Shown here: piece after piece, positions 35,893 to 44,101 of the stretch
How the letters are laid out: every line of letters begins with the position of its first letter
Numbering within the stretch: position 1 is the stretch's first letter
DNA from: Pseudomonadota bacterium
GTDB taxonomy: Bacteria; Pseudomonadota; Gammaproteobacteria; Steroidobacterales; Steroidobacteraceae
Assembly (NCBI GenBank): GCA_023417315.1
Contig: JAEZFW010000067.1
Coordinates: 1-64,000, forward strand
Length of the DNA: 64,000 bases
Reading direction: 5' to 3'
Notes under the pieces: model-generated
What the model saw: the letters and a program-made list of their open reading frames with translations, nothing else
What the model was told of the DNA's origin: nothing
Database searches by the model: none
Made by a program: the position numbers and the translations under genes

Positions 35893-36222
35893 AGCAGCCG
35901 AGCGCGGTCCAAGTTCGCTATAGCGTAAGTCACCCAGCAAGCAGCTTAACGACGTTTGCAGCGCGATCCAACGTCGCCGTGTGCCGCTCCGGATATCCCC
36001 GAGGGTCGTTAGCACTTCCTCGCCGGAAAGGCATTGCTGAGCGGCGCGCGCAGACCGAGCGGCATTTCTCAATCGGCCGCTGACCGTTCAACCGCTGACC
36101 ACTTCTTTCCTACCGTGTAGTACTCTCTTCCGAGCCCAAGTGCTGCATAAAAGGCGCGCGCGTTGCGGGGTGGCGGCGCGCACGTGAGTACAATCCCCTA
36201 ACAAGCACGGAGCGTCGAGTCG
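35893..36222. other. Divergent intergenic region
   Basis: 330 bases between two divergently transcribed exported-protein genes. It has no credible open frame and no strong inverted repeat. Promoters for both genes are expected here. Confidence 0.45.
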
Positions 36223-37782
36223 ATGCGAAAGTGGAACTCGGTCCGAAGCGCGCGCCTGGCCGCATGCCTTTCGGTCGTCCTATGGACCGGCGCCACATCG
36301 CACGCCGCCGATATGAGCGGTTCGATCCGCTTTGCCGAAGAGGATTTCACCGTTGAGGTGAGAACGGTCGGTGCATCGCTCCTGCTTGCGACACGGGGCT
36401 GCAACAACTTCGACGTGACGCTACCGAGCGCCGATCGCTCCTCGAGCCTCAGATTGCTCGATGCCAATGGGAAGCAACTCGGGTCTGCGAATGCCGCCAA
36501 GCTCATCGAAGCGCGGGTGTGCGGCTCCGATCGATTCTCGAACGAGATCGTCTTCGCCGAGCCCACTCTGACGAGGTGGAAAGCGCAAGCAGACGAATCG
36601 CGGGGTACGAAGAAAGTCAGCTATGCCGCCTCGCTCGCCGCTAAGGAGCTTCGATTCGATCCTGCCATTCAACTCACTCTTCACGATAAGAACACGAGAG
36701 CTCGCCCTCTGCGGATCGCCGGCGTCGCGAGCGCAATCGTGCAAGGCAATTCACCCATCGTATTCAGCTCGGAGGCGCTTCACTTCTCGACAGAAGGAGG
36801 CACGATCACCAAAGAAGGCGGCTTTGTTGCAGGCGACTCCTTCGCGCTCGCCAGTGGTGGAAAGCCGCTGCCGCTTCCACGGGTCGGGCATGGATCGAGG
36901 ATCATCTTCGAAGCCCTGCCTGCTCACCCGATCAGTTTCAGTCTCTACTATCCATCGAGCGGCCCGCACACCCTCGCCTTCTTCAAGGACGAATCGCAAC
37001 GCACGCCGACCTCGGTTGGTAGCCTGCGCATCGATGGGCGGCAGTTGCTCGTTCCCGATCTCGCCGTGATACGTGCAGACGGCTTGAGGCTCGAACGTGG
37101 TCCTTTCGATTTTCTCTCGGGTCGAGAACGCACTGCCACGGGCTCGTTGGTCGTGAGCGTCGGCAGTTCCGCTGTGCAAGTGCGCAATGTGCATCTTTCC
37201 AGCAATGATTCCAACGTGCTCTCCCTTGCAACATCACCCGCTACGCAGGGACAAGACGTGCTGAGCTTCGACACCGTACCCGGAGGCACTCCGATCGAAG
37301 TGGCGCTGAGCGCGCGAATTCCCAATTCGTGGGCGCCTGGCGAGCACACACTTGGGGTGACGGTCTCAGCCGAAGGCGGCAGCTTGGAACGACAGGTGGC
37401 GATCCCTGTACGCATCACTGACCGGTACGCGACTGGCCGCATTGTCGTGCTCGCAATCATTGCTGCGCTCGTGCTCGCACTCGTCTTCCGCGCCGTCGCA
37501 AAGCGCCACCGCGCCCAAGCCGCGGACGCCTCCGTGCGTGCCCGCTTCATTCAACAGCATTACGACGATTACGTCCGAACGCGCGAGCGCATCGATGCGC
37601 TGCTCGCGAACGAGCCGCAATGGTCGGATGTGCAATCCATGCTCGATGAGTTCACGCGCAACAGCTTGCAGACCGCTTTGGCATCTCAGCAGTGGAACAC
37701 CGTGAGCACCTCGGCCCAGCAACGCAAGCCGCGCGAGACGCTTGAAGCGCTGGATCGGGGAATCGGGCGGTTGCTCAGCTAA
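36223..37782 (+). CDS. Exported beta-rich protein with one late transmembrane helix and a cytoplasmic tail
   Basis: A 519-residue protein. A signal peptide (RLAACLSVVLWTGATSHAA) is followed by about 370 residues of beta-rich, polar sequence resembling stacked Ig-like domains (for example PGEHTLGVTVSAEGGSLERQ). Then comes one transmembrane helix (IVVLAIIAALVLALVFRAV, about 405-425) and a roughly 90-residue basic, helical cytoplasmic tail. This type I membrane topology suggests an envelope sensor or anchor. No named family recognised. It ends facing the lipase-like gene. Confidence 0.6.
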   Translation: MRKWNSVRSARLAACLSVVLWTGATSHAADMSGSIRFAEEDFTVEVRTVGASLLLATRGCNNFDVTLPSADRSSSLRLLDANGKQLGSANAAKLIEARVCGSDRFSNEIVFAEPTLTRWKAQADESRGTKKVSYAASLAAKELRFDPAIQLTLHDKNTRARPLRIAGVASAIVQGNSPIVFSSEALHFSTEGGTITKEGGFVAGDSFALASGGKPLPLPRVGHGSRIIFEALPAHPISFSLYYPSSGPHTLAFFKDESQRTPTSVGSLRIDGRQLLVPDLAVIRADGLRLERGPFDFLSGRERTATGSLVVSVGSSAVQVRNVHLSSNDSNVLSLATSPATQGQDVLSFDTVPGGTPIEVALSARIPNSWAPGEHTLGVTVSAEGGSLERQVAIPVRITDRYATGRIVVLAIIAALVLALVFRAVAKRHRAQAADASVRARFIQQHYDDYVRTRERIDALLANEPQWSDVQSMLDEFTRNSLQTALASQQWNTVSTSAQQRKPRETLEALDRGIGRLLS

Positions 37783-37783
37783 C

Positions 37784-37858
37784 GCCTTCAGCAGGGAGGC
37801 CGCACTATCGACGGCAAGGAAGCCTTCCGGTCGATAGTGCGGCCTCCCTGCCGAAGGC
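37784..37858. terminator. 29-bp-arm hairpin between convergent genes
   Basis: AGGGAGGCCGCACTATCGAC on the left and GTCGATAGTGCGGCCTCCCT on the right are perfect complements within 29-base arms (37784-37812 and 37830-37858) that contain a single mismatch. The 17-base loop itself contains a small GGAAG/CTTCC hairpin. Its position just after the stop of the plus-strand gene and before the stop of the minus-strand gene suits a bidirectional terminator, although there is no T-tract. Confidence 0.7.
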
Positions 37859-37901
37859 TCCCCGTGCCGCCGTCGCACGCACGGCCTCCGCGGAGCGTTA
37901 C

Positions 37902-39131
37902 TTAACGATCCCCTCTCCCTCGAGGGAGAGGGTCAGGGTGAGGGTACGCAGCAGCCACCAAGTCCTTCTTCGCGCCCGGCTTCGTCGCGTTCTTCCACGT
38001 TGCAATGACGGCTTCTGCAGCTTTGGCGCCCGAGTTCTCGAGTCGTAGCTTCCAGGTGGCAGTCTTCGTGGACTTGTCCACGAACATAGAGCGAAAGACC
38101 GCACTCGCCTCAGGCGTGTTGGCCAGATTCTTTGCGGCCACTGCACCGGCATCGTCGATGAGCGTTGCGGAAACTTCTTTCGCAGCCATGAACGTGATGC
38201 CGAAGTTGAGCGCCTGCTGAACAGGGATCTCGACCTCAAGCGTTTGCTTCGGTGCGAGCTTGATTGCTTTGGCGAAGTCCGGCCTCAGATCTGCGCTGAT
38301 CGCGCTGGCCCCTCCGGCGAGCTCGAAGGATGCATTCACGAAGGTGGCGTCGAAGAGCGATTCGCCCGCTCCGAGCGCTTGACTCCGCAACGAAGGCACC
38401 TCCGGCATATGATTGCCACGCGGGCCGATCGCGACGCGCGGTTTCACGAACTCGGAGAAGTCCTTCGTTCCGAGCAGATCCGTGTGGATGCTCTTCGATT
38501 CGGCGCGATCTACGACCGTCCAGATCGCCGATGGCACTGGCACGAAGCCGTCGTTCCACACGATGCTCTTGCACGTGGTCGGCAACGGATTGCCCGCAAG
38601 CGAGGAAAACTTCACCCCTTCACGATTCGTGTGCTGACGATTGAATGCGGCCATGGAATCTTGCCGCATCTCGCGAACGACGTTCGGACTCTTGCCCGTC
38701 ATTTCGAACGCGTAGTCCATGACGTCCGCGCACGGCGTGCCTAGATTCGGCGTTCCCAACAGCAGGAGATGCGCGATCTGAGGACGGCCATCTTGGTAAG
38801 CAGCCGGCATCAACCGATCAATGTAGTAGCGCGCAATCACGCCGCCCATGGAGTGAGCCACCACATCCACGTGCCAAGCATTGCGGTCCTCCTGTGCGAA
38901 CCCAATGTAGCGCTGCAACGCTTCGGCATTCTGCGCGGTCGTGTTAGTGTTCTCAGAGGAGAACATGTCTCGACCGATGTTGATGATGCCCTTGTTCGTC
39001 ACCTCACCGACCGGATAGGCCTTCCAGTCGTACGAGTGCGACGTCGTGAGGATGTTCTGCCAACTCTCGAACGCTCGCCAATGGCTCCACGCACCGTGCA
39101 CGAGCACGAGCGGCTTCGGCGCGACTTTCAA
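37902..39131 (-). CDS. Alpha/beta hydrolase (triacylglycerol-lipase-like), downstream part of an amber-interrupted reading frame
   Basis: A 409-residue reading from a TTG at 39131. PLVLVHGAWSHWRAF holds the oxyanion-hole HG. The nucleophile elbow is VVAHSMGGVIARYYIDRL. Further signs are LLLGTPNLGTPCAD and a later HTDLLG region for the acid/His. After about 250 residues a beta-rich C-terminal domain follows. The frame stays open upstream to a TAG at 39240-39242, beyond which the secreted upstream gene is in the same frame. So the original protein was probably one secreted lipase. The last residues (PHPDPLPRGRG) come from a palindromic repeat. Confidence 0.75.
   Translation of the reverse strand: MKVAPKPLVLVHGAWSHWRAFESWQNILTTSHSYDWKAYPVGEVTNKGIINIGRDMFSSENTNTTAQNAEALQRYIGFAQEDRNAWHVDVVAHSMGGVIARYYIDRLMPAAYQDGRPQIAHLLLLGTPNLGTPCADVMDYAFEMTGKSPNVVREMRQDSMAAFNRQHTNREGVKFSSLAGNPLPTTCKSIVWNDGFVPVPSAIWTVVDRAESKSIHTDLLGTKDFSEFVKPRVAIGPRGNHMPEVPSLRSQALGAGESLFDATFVNASFELAGGASAISADLRPDFAKAIKLAPKQTLEVEIPVQQALNFGITFMAAKEVSATLIDDAGAVAAKNLANTPEASAVFRSMFVDKSTKTATWKLRLENSGAKAAEAVIATWKNATKPGAKKDLVAAAYPHPDPLPRGRGDR
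37911..37945. repeat. CCCTCTCCCTCGAGGGAGAGGG palindromic repeat overlapping the lipase 3' end
   Basis: A perfect palindrome followed by TCAGGGTGAGGG, the same family as at 10147, 21598-21786 and 61170. It lies inside the last codons of the lipase-like frame and supplies its final residues. Confidence 0.75.
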
Positions 39132-39239
39132 GTTCTCGACGAGGTTGTCGACAAGCTTGTTCTTCTCCGTGAGCTCCGCCTTGATGCGCTGGACGTATCG
39201 TGGACGTCCATCGTCGTACCACGAGTATCCGGAGGAGTC

Positions 39240-39242
39240 CTA
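39240..39242 (-). other. In-frame TAG separating the secreted upstream part from the lipase part
   Basis: On the minus strand GAGATGGTC is followed by TAG and then GACTCCTCCGGATACTCG, and the frame is open on both sides. The residues across it (LEPGEAKEVEMV, stop, DSSGYSWYDDG) look like the last strands of one Ig/CARDB-like domain, in which a Trp (TGG) would be natural at this position. Confidence 0.75.
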
Positions 39243-40262
39243 GACCATCTCGACTTCCTTGGCCTCGCCGGGCTCCAAGGAAACGGATAGGGCCTGGTCC
39301 CTGAGCGATGCATCCGGTCTTGCGCCATCCCACTTGTCGCCGACGTACGTCTCTTTGAAGACCACCTCGGCGTTGCGTTGCTCGGCCGATGCGTTGAGCA
39401 CCGTCGCTTTGATCCTGACGAGGTTGCCGTCGGTCGTCCCTTTCTGTTCCACGATCTCACGCCACTCACCCCAATTCGGGAACTTCATCTCCTCGAACGT
39501 GATGTCGGTGAGGCGCAGCGGCGCGCCGCACTTCTCGAGATTCCACGTGAGGGTCTCAGTCAAGTTGTGCACGGTCTGCGAATAGCTGCCCGCAAGGCGA
39601 TTCGGGTTTGCAGGATCGATGCGATGCGAGCCGTCGCTCGTCAACGAGCCGCCTTGGATCGAGGCCTGCATCGCGGGGTACGTGAGCGTCTTGCCTTCCT
39701 TGGGCGTGCATTGACCGCTGAAGCTCGACTTCTCGGCTCCGGACGTCGCTCCGCGGATGCTGGGTGCCGAGACCCGGACGCTGTAGGTGCCGTCATCGTT
39801 CAAGCCCACCGTGACATTCGCGAGGTCCTTGCCTGTGCCGGTCGTGATCTGCTCACGAGTGAACGTGCCCGTCATCTCCTGCCAGGTCTTGCCGCGATCG
39901 CATGAGTTCGTCTCTTTCGCGATCGTCGTCTCCTTCGAGCTCATCGTGTGCTGGACCGTCGCATTCCCGATGCTCGAATTGCGTTGCTGCGGATCCGGAA
40001 CGACTGCAACGAGCGCCTTGTAGTCGTGATGCATCTCGACGTGGCTGATGTCCTGACCCCGTCCCGAAACCCGATCGATGGTCTTGCCTTCGTTCATCGA
40101 CTGTGTGCGTCGATACAGGATCGAGCCGGTCCAGGCACCCGACGCACAGGTCTGCTGCGAGCGTGTCTGAGCGAAGGCCGCATCGTGAGCGCCGAGCGCG
40201 CTGATCAGAACCGCAAGTGCAAGTGTGGTGCGGTTGAATCTCTCCAAAGATTGCGAGTGCAT
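39240..40262 (-). CDS. Exported protein, upstream part of the amber-interrupted lipase frame
   Basis: A 340-residue product with signal peptide from MHSQSLERF to AHDAAFAQ. The mature part is beta-rich with two or three cysteines (QQTCASGAW, ETNSCDRGKTW, SGQCTPKEG). It ends in an Ig/CARDB-like strand pattern (LVRIKATVLNASAEQRNAEV) that is cut by the TAG. The same frame resumes after the stop into the lipase region. The ATG at 40262 is preferred over 40316 because it starts the signal peptide and avoids the hairpin just upstream. If the TAG were read through, the product would be about 786 residues. Confidence 0.65.
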   Translation of the reverse strand: MHSQSLERFNRTTLALAVLISALGAHDAAFAQTRSQQTCASGAWTGSILYRRTQSMNEGKTIDRVSGRGQDISHVEMHHDYKALVAVVPDPQQRNSSIGNATVQHTMSSKETTIAKETNSCDRGKTWQEMTGTFTREQITTGTGKDLANVTVGLNDDGTYSVRVSAPSIRGATSGAEKSSFSGQCTPKEGKTLTYPAMQASIQGGSLTSDGSHRIDPANPNRLAGSYSQTVHNLTETLTWNLEKCGAPLRLTDITFEEMKFPNWGEWREIVEQKGTTDGNLVRIKATVLNASAEQRNAEVVFKETYVGDKWDGARPDASLRDQALSVSLEPGEAKEVEMV

Positions 40263-40300
40263 GGTGTTCTCGTGAGCGAAGAGCGATGTACAGACGCACG

Positions 40301-40337
40301 CAATGAGGGGAGCCACGTTGTCGCGGCTCCCTCATTG
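40301..40337 (-). terminator. Hairpin between the exported-protein genes
   Basis: CAATGAGGGGAGCCAC (40301-40316) and GCGGCTCCCTCATTG (40323-40337) form a stem of about 14 bp with one bulge and one mismatch. It follows the stop of the minus-strand gene ending at 40354. No T-tract follows, so it may attenuate rather than fully terminate. Confidence 0.6.
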
Positions 40338-40353
40338 TTCAGGGACGGAAGAC

Positions 40354-41175
40354 CTACTTGACCTGCTTCGGATTCTGAAGCGCGTCCATCATCGCGGCGT
40401 TGTAGCTGCCGGCAGGCCCTTCTGCATTCAGGGCGGCCTCGAGTGTTTGATTGATTTGATTCACTTTCGCCGAGGCCGTGCCTTGGAATCGATGCGCCGC
40501 TTCGGATTGCCCCGAGTTCATGAGCGCTGCGGCCTTCGGCTTGAACGCCGCCGCTTCGTTCGTCCAATCGGCGCACGCTTTCGTAATTGCGTTCGACACA
40601 GCGCCCTTATCGAAGGTCATCCGAACTTTCGAGAAATCGAACTTGTAGCGCCCGTCCTTCGGCACGTAGGTCCCGCCGAGCACCTGCACTTCCGTCTCCG
40701 CATTCGTCCCGGCGCGCTGCCAGTTCGGGCTCAAGCCCATCAGCTCGTACCGTTCGGCCTCGCGATAGACTGCGTACTTGTCGGGATTCGGACACTTCGC
40801 CTGCATCTCAGCATCCACGAACTCATCGAAGGCCTTCTTCGCCGCCCAATGCTTGCGCATGACGGGTTCATACTGCGCACGGTTGTACGCTAGATCTTCG
40901 GGCGTTGCTTGACGCTCGGGCTCTTCCTCGGCTGGCGCCTCCTGCGTCGTGCTTGCGCCCTTGGTCGCGCTCGCCACGAAGAGCTTGAGCTGCTCTGAAT
41001 TCATCATCGAGACCGTCTGCTCCATTTGCGGTCTAACCATCTCTCGCATCGACGGATCGATCGCTGCCATGACCTTCTCGAGCGCTTCCTTCTGATCGGG
41101 ACGAAGATCGGCGGCGCCGACGACAGAAGCGAAAACCAATGCGGCGAGGACCGTGTAGCGGATGTATTTGCTCAA
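40354..41175 (-). CDS. Exported helical protein of unknown function
   Basis: A 273-residue protein with signal peptide MSKYIRYTVLAALVFASVVGA. The mature part is largely helical and charged (PEEEPERQATPEDLAYNRAQ-like middle, and FDEFVDAEMQAKCPNPDKYA), with two cysteines. The C-terminal half has FKPKAAALMNSGQSEAAHRF. It is the first gene of a likely two-to-three-gene unit with the interrupted lipase downstream and may assist its folding or secretion; that role is guesswork from position. No family recognised. Confidence 0.6.
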   Translation of the reverse strand: MSKYIRYTVLAALVFASVVGAADLRPDQKEALEKVMAAIDPSMREMVRPQMEQTVSMMNSEQLKLFVASATKGASTTQEAPAEEEPERQATPEDLAYNRAQYEPVMRKHWAAKKAFDEFVDAEMQAKCPNPDKYAVYREAERYELMGLSPNWQRAGTNAETEVQVLGGTYVPKDGRYKFDFSKVRMTFDKGAVSNAITKACADWTNEAAAFKPKAAALMNSGQSEAAHRFQGTASAKVNQINQTLEAALNAEGPAGSYNAAMMDALQNPKQVK

Positions 41176-41200
41176 AGTAGACTCCCCAGTTCTTGTTGAA

Positions 41201-41302
41201 AGTGGCGAAGTGACGAAGGCGACGAGGTGACGAAGTCAGAGTCGAAGGCACTAGGCCTTTCCGACCTCGTCACTCCGTCACCTCATCCCTCCGTCACTTG
41301 GC
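41201..41302. repeat. Imperfect inverted repeat with AAGTGACGAAGGCGACGAGGTGACG-type arms
   Basis: The left arm (41201-41249) contains CGACGAGGTGACGAAG and the right arm (41254-41302) contains CCGTCACCTCATCCCTCCGT. The two pair imperfectly over nearly 45 bases. The rest of the 374-base region up to 41549 holds no gene but has a related GTGTGTTCTTTTGTGGTTGC copy at 41421-41453 of the repeat at 5752-5895. Confidence 0.65.
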
Positions 41303-41549
41303 CTTGCCTGACGTTGTTGGGCGCGCATTGTGCTCACCGTCCGTCCGAGCCACATCGCTCCGTGGAGCCATCGATGGTTTCCGAAGAGCCATCATCTCTT
41401 GCCCTCTCCCGCTCCCTTATCGTGTCCTGTGTGTTCTTTTGTGGTTGCTCTAATCTCCCCGTCCCTCATCTCCACGTTTTTTCATTTGCCACCCCTGTAC
41501 GAGGGTCCTATCTTGGCGCCCCGATCCTTCGTAAGACCTTGAGAGATAT

Positions 41550-42542
41550 ATGAGTACGCGCGCCCGCACCTTTGGCCGCACCGGTTGGGATGTTTCCGAG
41601 ATTGGCTTTGGCGCCTGGGCGATCGGCGGCAATTGGGGCGATGTGTCCGAGGCAGACGCACGCGAGGCGCTGCAAGCGGCGCTCGAGTCGGGCACGACTT
41701 TCATCGATACCGCAGACGTGTATGGCGACGGCCGGTCCGAGCGCATCATTCGCGATGTTCTGAAGGAGTGGCGCGGCACCCGCCCAATCGTCGCGACGAA
41801 GGCGGGCCGACGCCTCTCGCCGCATGTAGCGGGCGGTTACACGCGTGCGAACCTCGAAGCCTTCATCGATCGCAGCCTGAAGAATCTGGGCGTGGAGACG
41901 CTCGATCTCGTACAGCTTCATTGCCCGCCGACCGAGGTGTACTACCGTCCTGAAGTGTTCGAGGCCTTGGATGCCATCGCTGCCGCCGGCAAGATCCGCC
42001 ACTACGGGGTCTCGGTCGAGAAAGTGGAAGAGGCGCTCAAGGCAATCGAATATCCGAACGTCATATCCGTTCAGATCATCTACAACATTTTCCGCCAACG
42101 CCCTGCCGAACTGTTCTTCCGTGAAGCAAAGGCGAGGAACATCGCCGTGATCGTGCGCGTGCCGCTCGCGAGCGGCCTGCTGACAGGCAAGTTGACCCGT
42201 AACTCGACCTTCTCGGCCGACGATCACCGCAACTTCAATCGCCGCGGCGAAGCGTTCGATGTGGGCGAGACGTTTGCAGGGGTGCCCTATGACGTCGCGC
42301 TCCAAGCGGTGGATGCGATCCGTCCGCTCGTGCCGACGGGTACAACGATGGCCGCGTTCGCGTTGCGCTGGATCTTGATGGCCGATGCCGTCTCCGTCGT
42401 CATCCCAGGTGCGAAGTCGCGCACGCAGGCCGAGGCGAATGCGGCGGCGAGTGCTTTGCCCGAGCTATCGCCCGACACCTTGCAGGCGATCGGCGAGATC
42501 TACGAACAGAAGATCGCGCCTCACGTGCATCATCGTTGGTAG
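41550..42542 (+). CDS. Aldo/keto reductase
   Basis: A 330-residue TIM-barrel NADPH-dependent oxidoreductase. The catalytic tetrad is visible: Asp and Tyr in FIDTADVYGDG, Lys in PIVATKAGRR, His in LVQLHCPP. The cofactor-binding end has VVIPGAKSRTQAEANAAASA. The protein begins directly in the family pattern RTFGRTGWDVSEIGFGAWAIGG. The substrate is unknown. It is a single gene, convergent with the DUF1593 gene. Confidence 0.92.
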   Translation: MSTRARTFGRTGWDVSEIGFGAWAIGGNWGDVSEADAREALQAALESGTTFIDTADVYGDGRSERIIRDVLKEWRGTRPIVATKAGRRLSPHVAGGYTRANLEAFIDRSLKNLGVETLDLVQLHCPPTEVYYRPEVFEALDAIAAAGKIRHYGVSVEKVEEALKAIEYPNVISVQIIYNIFRQRPAELFFREAKARNIAVIVRVPLASGLLTGKLTRNSTFSADDHRNFNRRGEAFDVGETFAGVPYDVALQAVDAIRPLVPTGTTMAAFALRWILMADAVSVVIPGAKSRTQAEANAAASALPELSPDTLQAIGEIYEQKIAPHVHHRW

Positions 42543-42573
42543 GTTTAGGACTGCGCACACGCGCGAATCGAGC

Positions 42574-43992
42574 TCACTCCTGGACCGCGAGGATCACTCG
42601 TCGATAGCGCGTGAGCGCCGGCTGGCCCGCATCTGTCACTTCGAGGATGACGTGCAGCGCCTTGGGGCCTATGACTCGCAGACCTTCACGCGGCTCGAGC
42701 TTCGGGATCGAGATCTTCGCTTCGACCTGATCCGCATCGTGGAGCTGCGCGGCGCCCATGTACGTTCCTGCTTCGCGATACACGAACCATCGGTAGCTGA
42801 GCGCATCGCCGTCAGGATCGGAAGATCCTTGCGCGGAAAGCGTCAACGTCTCGTTGGGTCGGATCGTCAAGGTCGGAGGGTGCGACAACCGAGCAGCCGG
42901 CGGATGATTGGCATCCTGCGGGTCTTTTACGCACCAATCCATGCGCGCGGCAAGCTCGTTCTGATACGCCTGTCTCCAACGGAAGATGGTGGCATAGATC
43001 GAATGGTGAGGTTGACCGTCGACTCCGATCACTTCGTCCATGGCGTTTGTCCAAATCGGACGCGTCTCGGCTCGAGAGTGCCAAGGTTGCCGATGCGGCG
43101 TGTAGTACTCGTAGCGTCCGCCCCAGCTACCGAAGTTCGGATGTTCGGGAGAACCGAGTCCGTTCGGGAACAGATATAAATACGATGGAGTGTCGCCCTC
43201 CATCAGATACTCCCAGCGCGGATACTCTGCGCCGAGCGCGCCGTGATCTTTGCTGACGTTTTCTGCGAGCCACTCGTTCGTCACGAGCGAGAAGTCCGCA
43301 CCGTCGAAGCGGCCATGGAAGCGATCGCCTGAGATGCCCGTCCACGTTCCAAAGTGATAGCCGCCGCCACCGTTCTCTTCGAAACCCGGACTCACGATGT
43401 AGAACAACTCTGGGAACGACGCGCGAATCCACGGACCGCTGTCATCTTGATCGGAGATGGCATAGACACGGAGCTTTGCGAGGAATCGCGCCACCTCTTC
43501 CTTAGATCGCGACTGCGATACTTTCCACAGCGCTTGCGCGAGCACATTCGTGCCGCCCCAAGCAGTGACCCAAAGCGGTCGCACATCGGAACGATCGGCA
43601 GCCGCGATGAGCGCTTCGGAACCAGGTGTGTCCCTGCCTTTGCCGACTCCCTTCATTCCGTACACGGGTGGGCCCGTCGCGATGATGCTTCTCAGTGCTC
43701 GCGCCTCCGGAAAGCCAGGCTCATGCTTCGCGAGCTGGTCTCGAACCTTTGCATAGGCCTCGACGATCCGGTGAATGCGTTCGGGCGCCGTTCGACTCGG
43801 AAGCCATACGGACGTGGTCGCAACCAAGCCTTCGATATCGTACTGATTCGAATGCACCAGCAATCGCACCAAGGATTGCGCATCATCCGGCTCGTTCTCG
43901 ATGTCCGTGAGCACGAAGAGTCGTGCACGCCCTTCCGAAGCGTATGCAGGCCACGCGAGTGCGACAGCGAGCAGGAGAATGATGCGGGACAT
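42574..43992 (-). CDS. Exported DUF1593 protein (nucleoside-hydrolase-like fold)
   Basis: A 472-residue protein with signal peptide MSRIILLLAVALAWPAYAS. The N-terminal domain starts RLFVLTDIENEPDDAQSLVR, with the acidic cluster typical of nucleoside-hydrolase-like calcium sites. Further signs are LWVTAWGGTNVLAQAL and AISDQDDSGPWIR. The C-terminal approximately 90 residues form an Ig/PKD-like domain (TLTLSAQGSSDPDGDALSYR). The family is common near glycan-use genes, but its substrate is unknown. The ATG at 43992 begins the signal peptide. Confidence 0.85.
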   Translation of the reverse strand: MSRIILLLAVALAWPAYASEGRARLFVLTDIENEPDDAQSLVRLLVHSNQYDIEGLVATTSVWLPSRTAPERIHRIVEAYAKVRDQLAKHEPGFPEARALRSIIATGPPVYGMKGVGKGRDTPGSEALIAAADRSDVRPLWVTAWGGTNVLAQALWKVSQSRSKEEVARFLAKLRVYAISDQDDSGPWIRASFPELFYIVSPGFEENGGGGYHFGTWTGISGDRFHGRFDGADFSLVTNEWLAENVSKDHGALGAEYPRWEYLMEGDTPSYLYLFPNGLGSPEHPNFGSWGGRYEYYTPHRQPWHSRAETRPIWTNAMDEVIGVDGQPHHSIYATIFRWRQAYQNELAARMDWCVKDPQDANHPPAARLSHPPTLTIRPNETLTLSAQGSSDPDGDALSYRWFVYREAGTYMGAAQLHDADQVEAKISIPKLEPREGLRVIGPKALHVILEVTDAGQPALTRYRRVILAVQE

Positions 43993-44101
43993 GAGCCCTC
44001 GACGCGCTGGCCAACCGGCGGATGCCACACGATAGCAGATGCTCGCGCCACGAAATTTTCGAACGGATGGCTTACATGAAGATACCGAGGAGACGCAGAC
44101 T

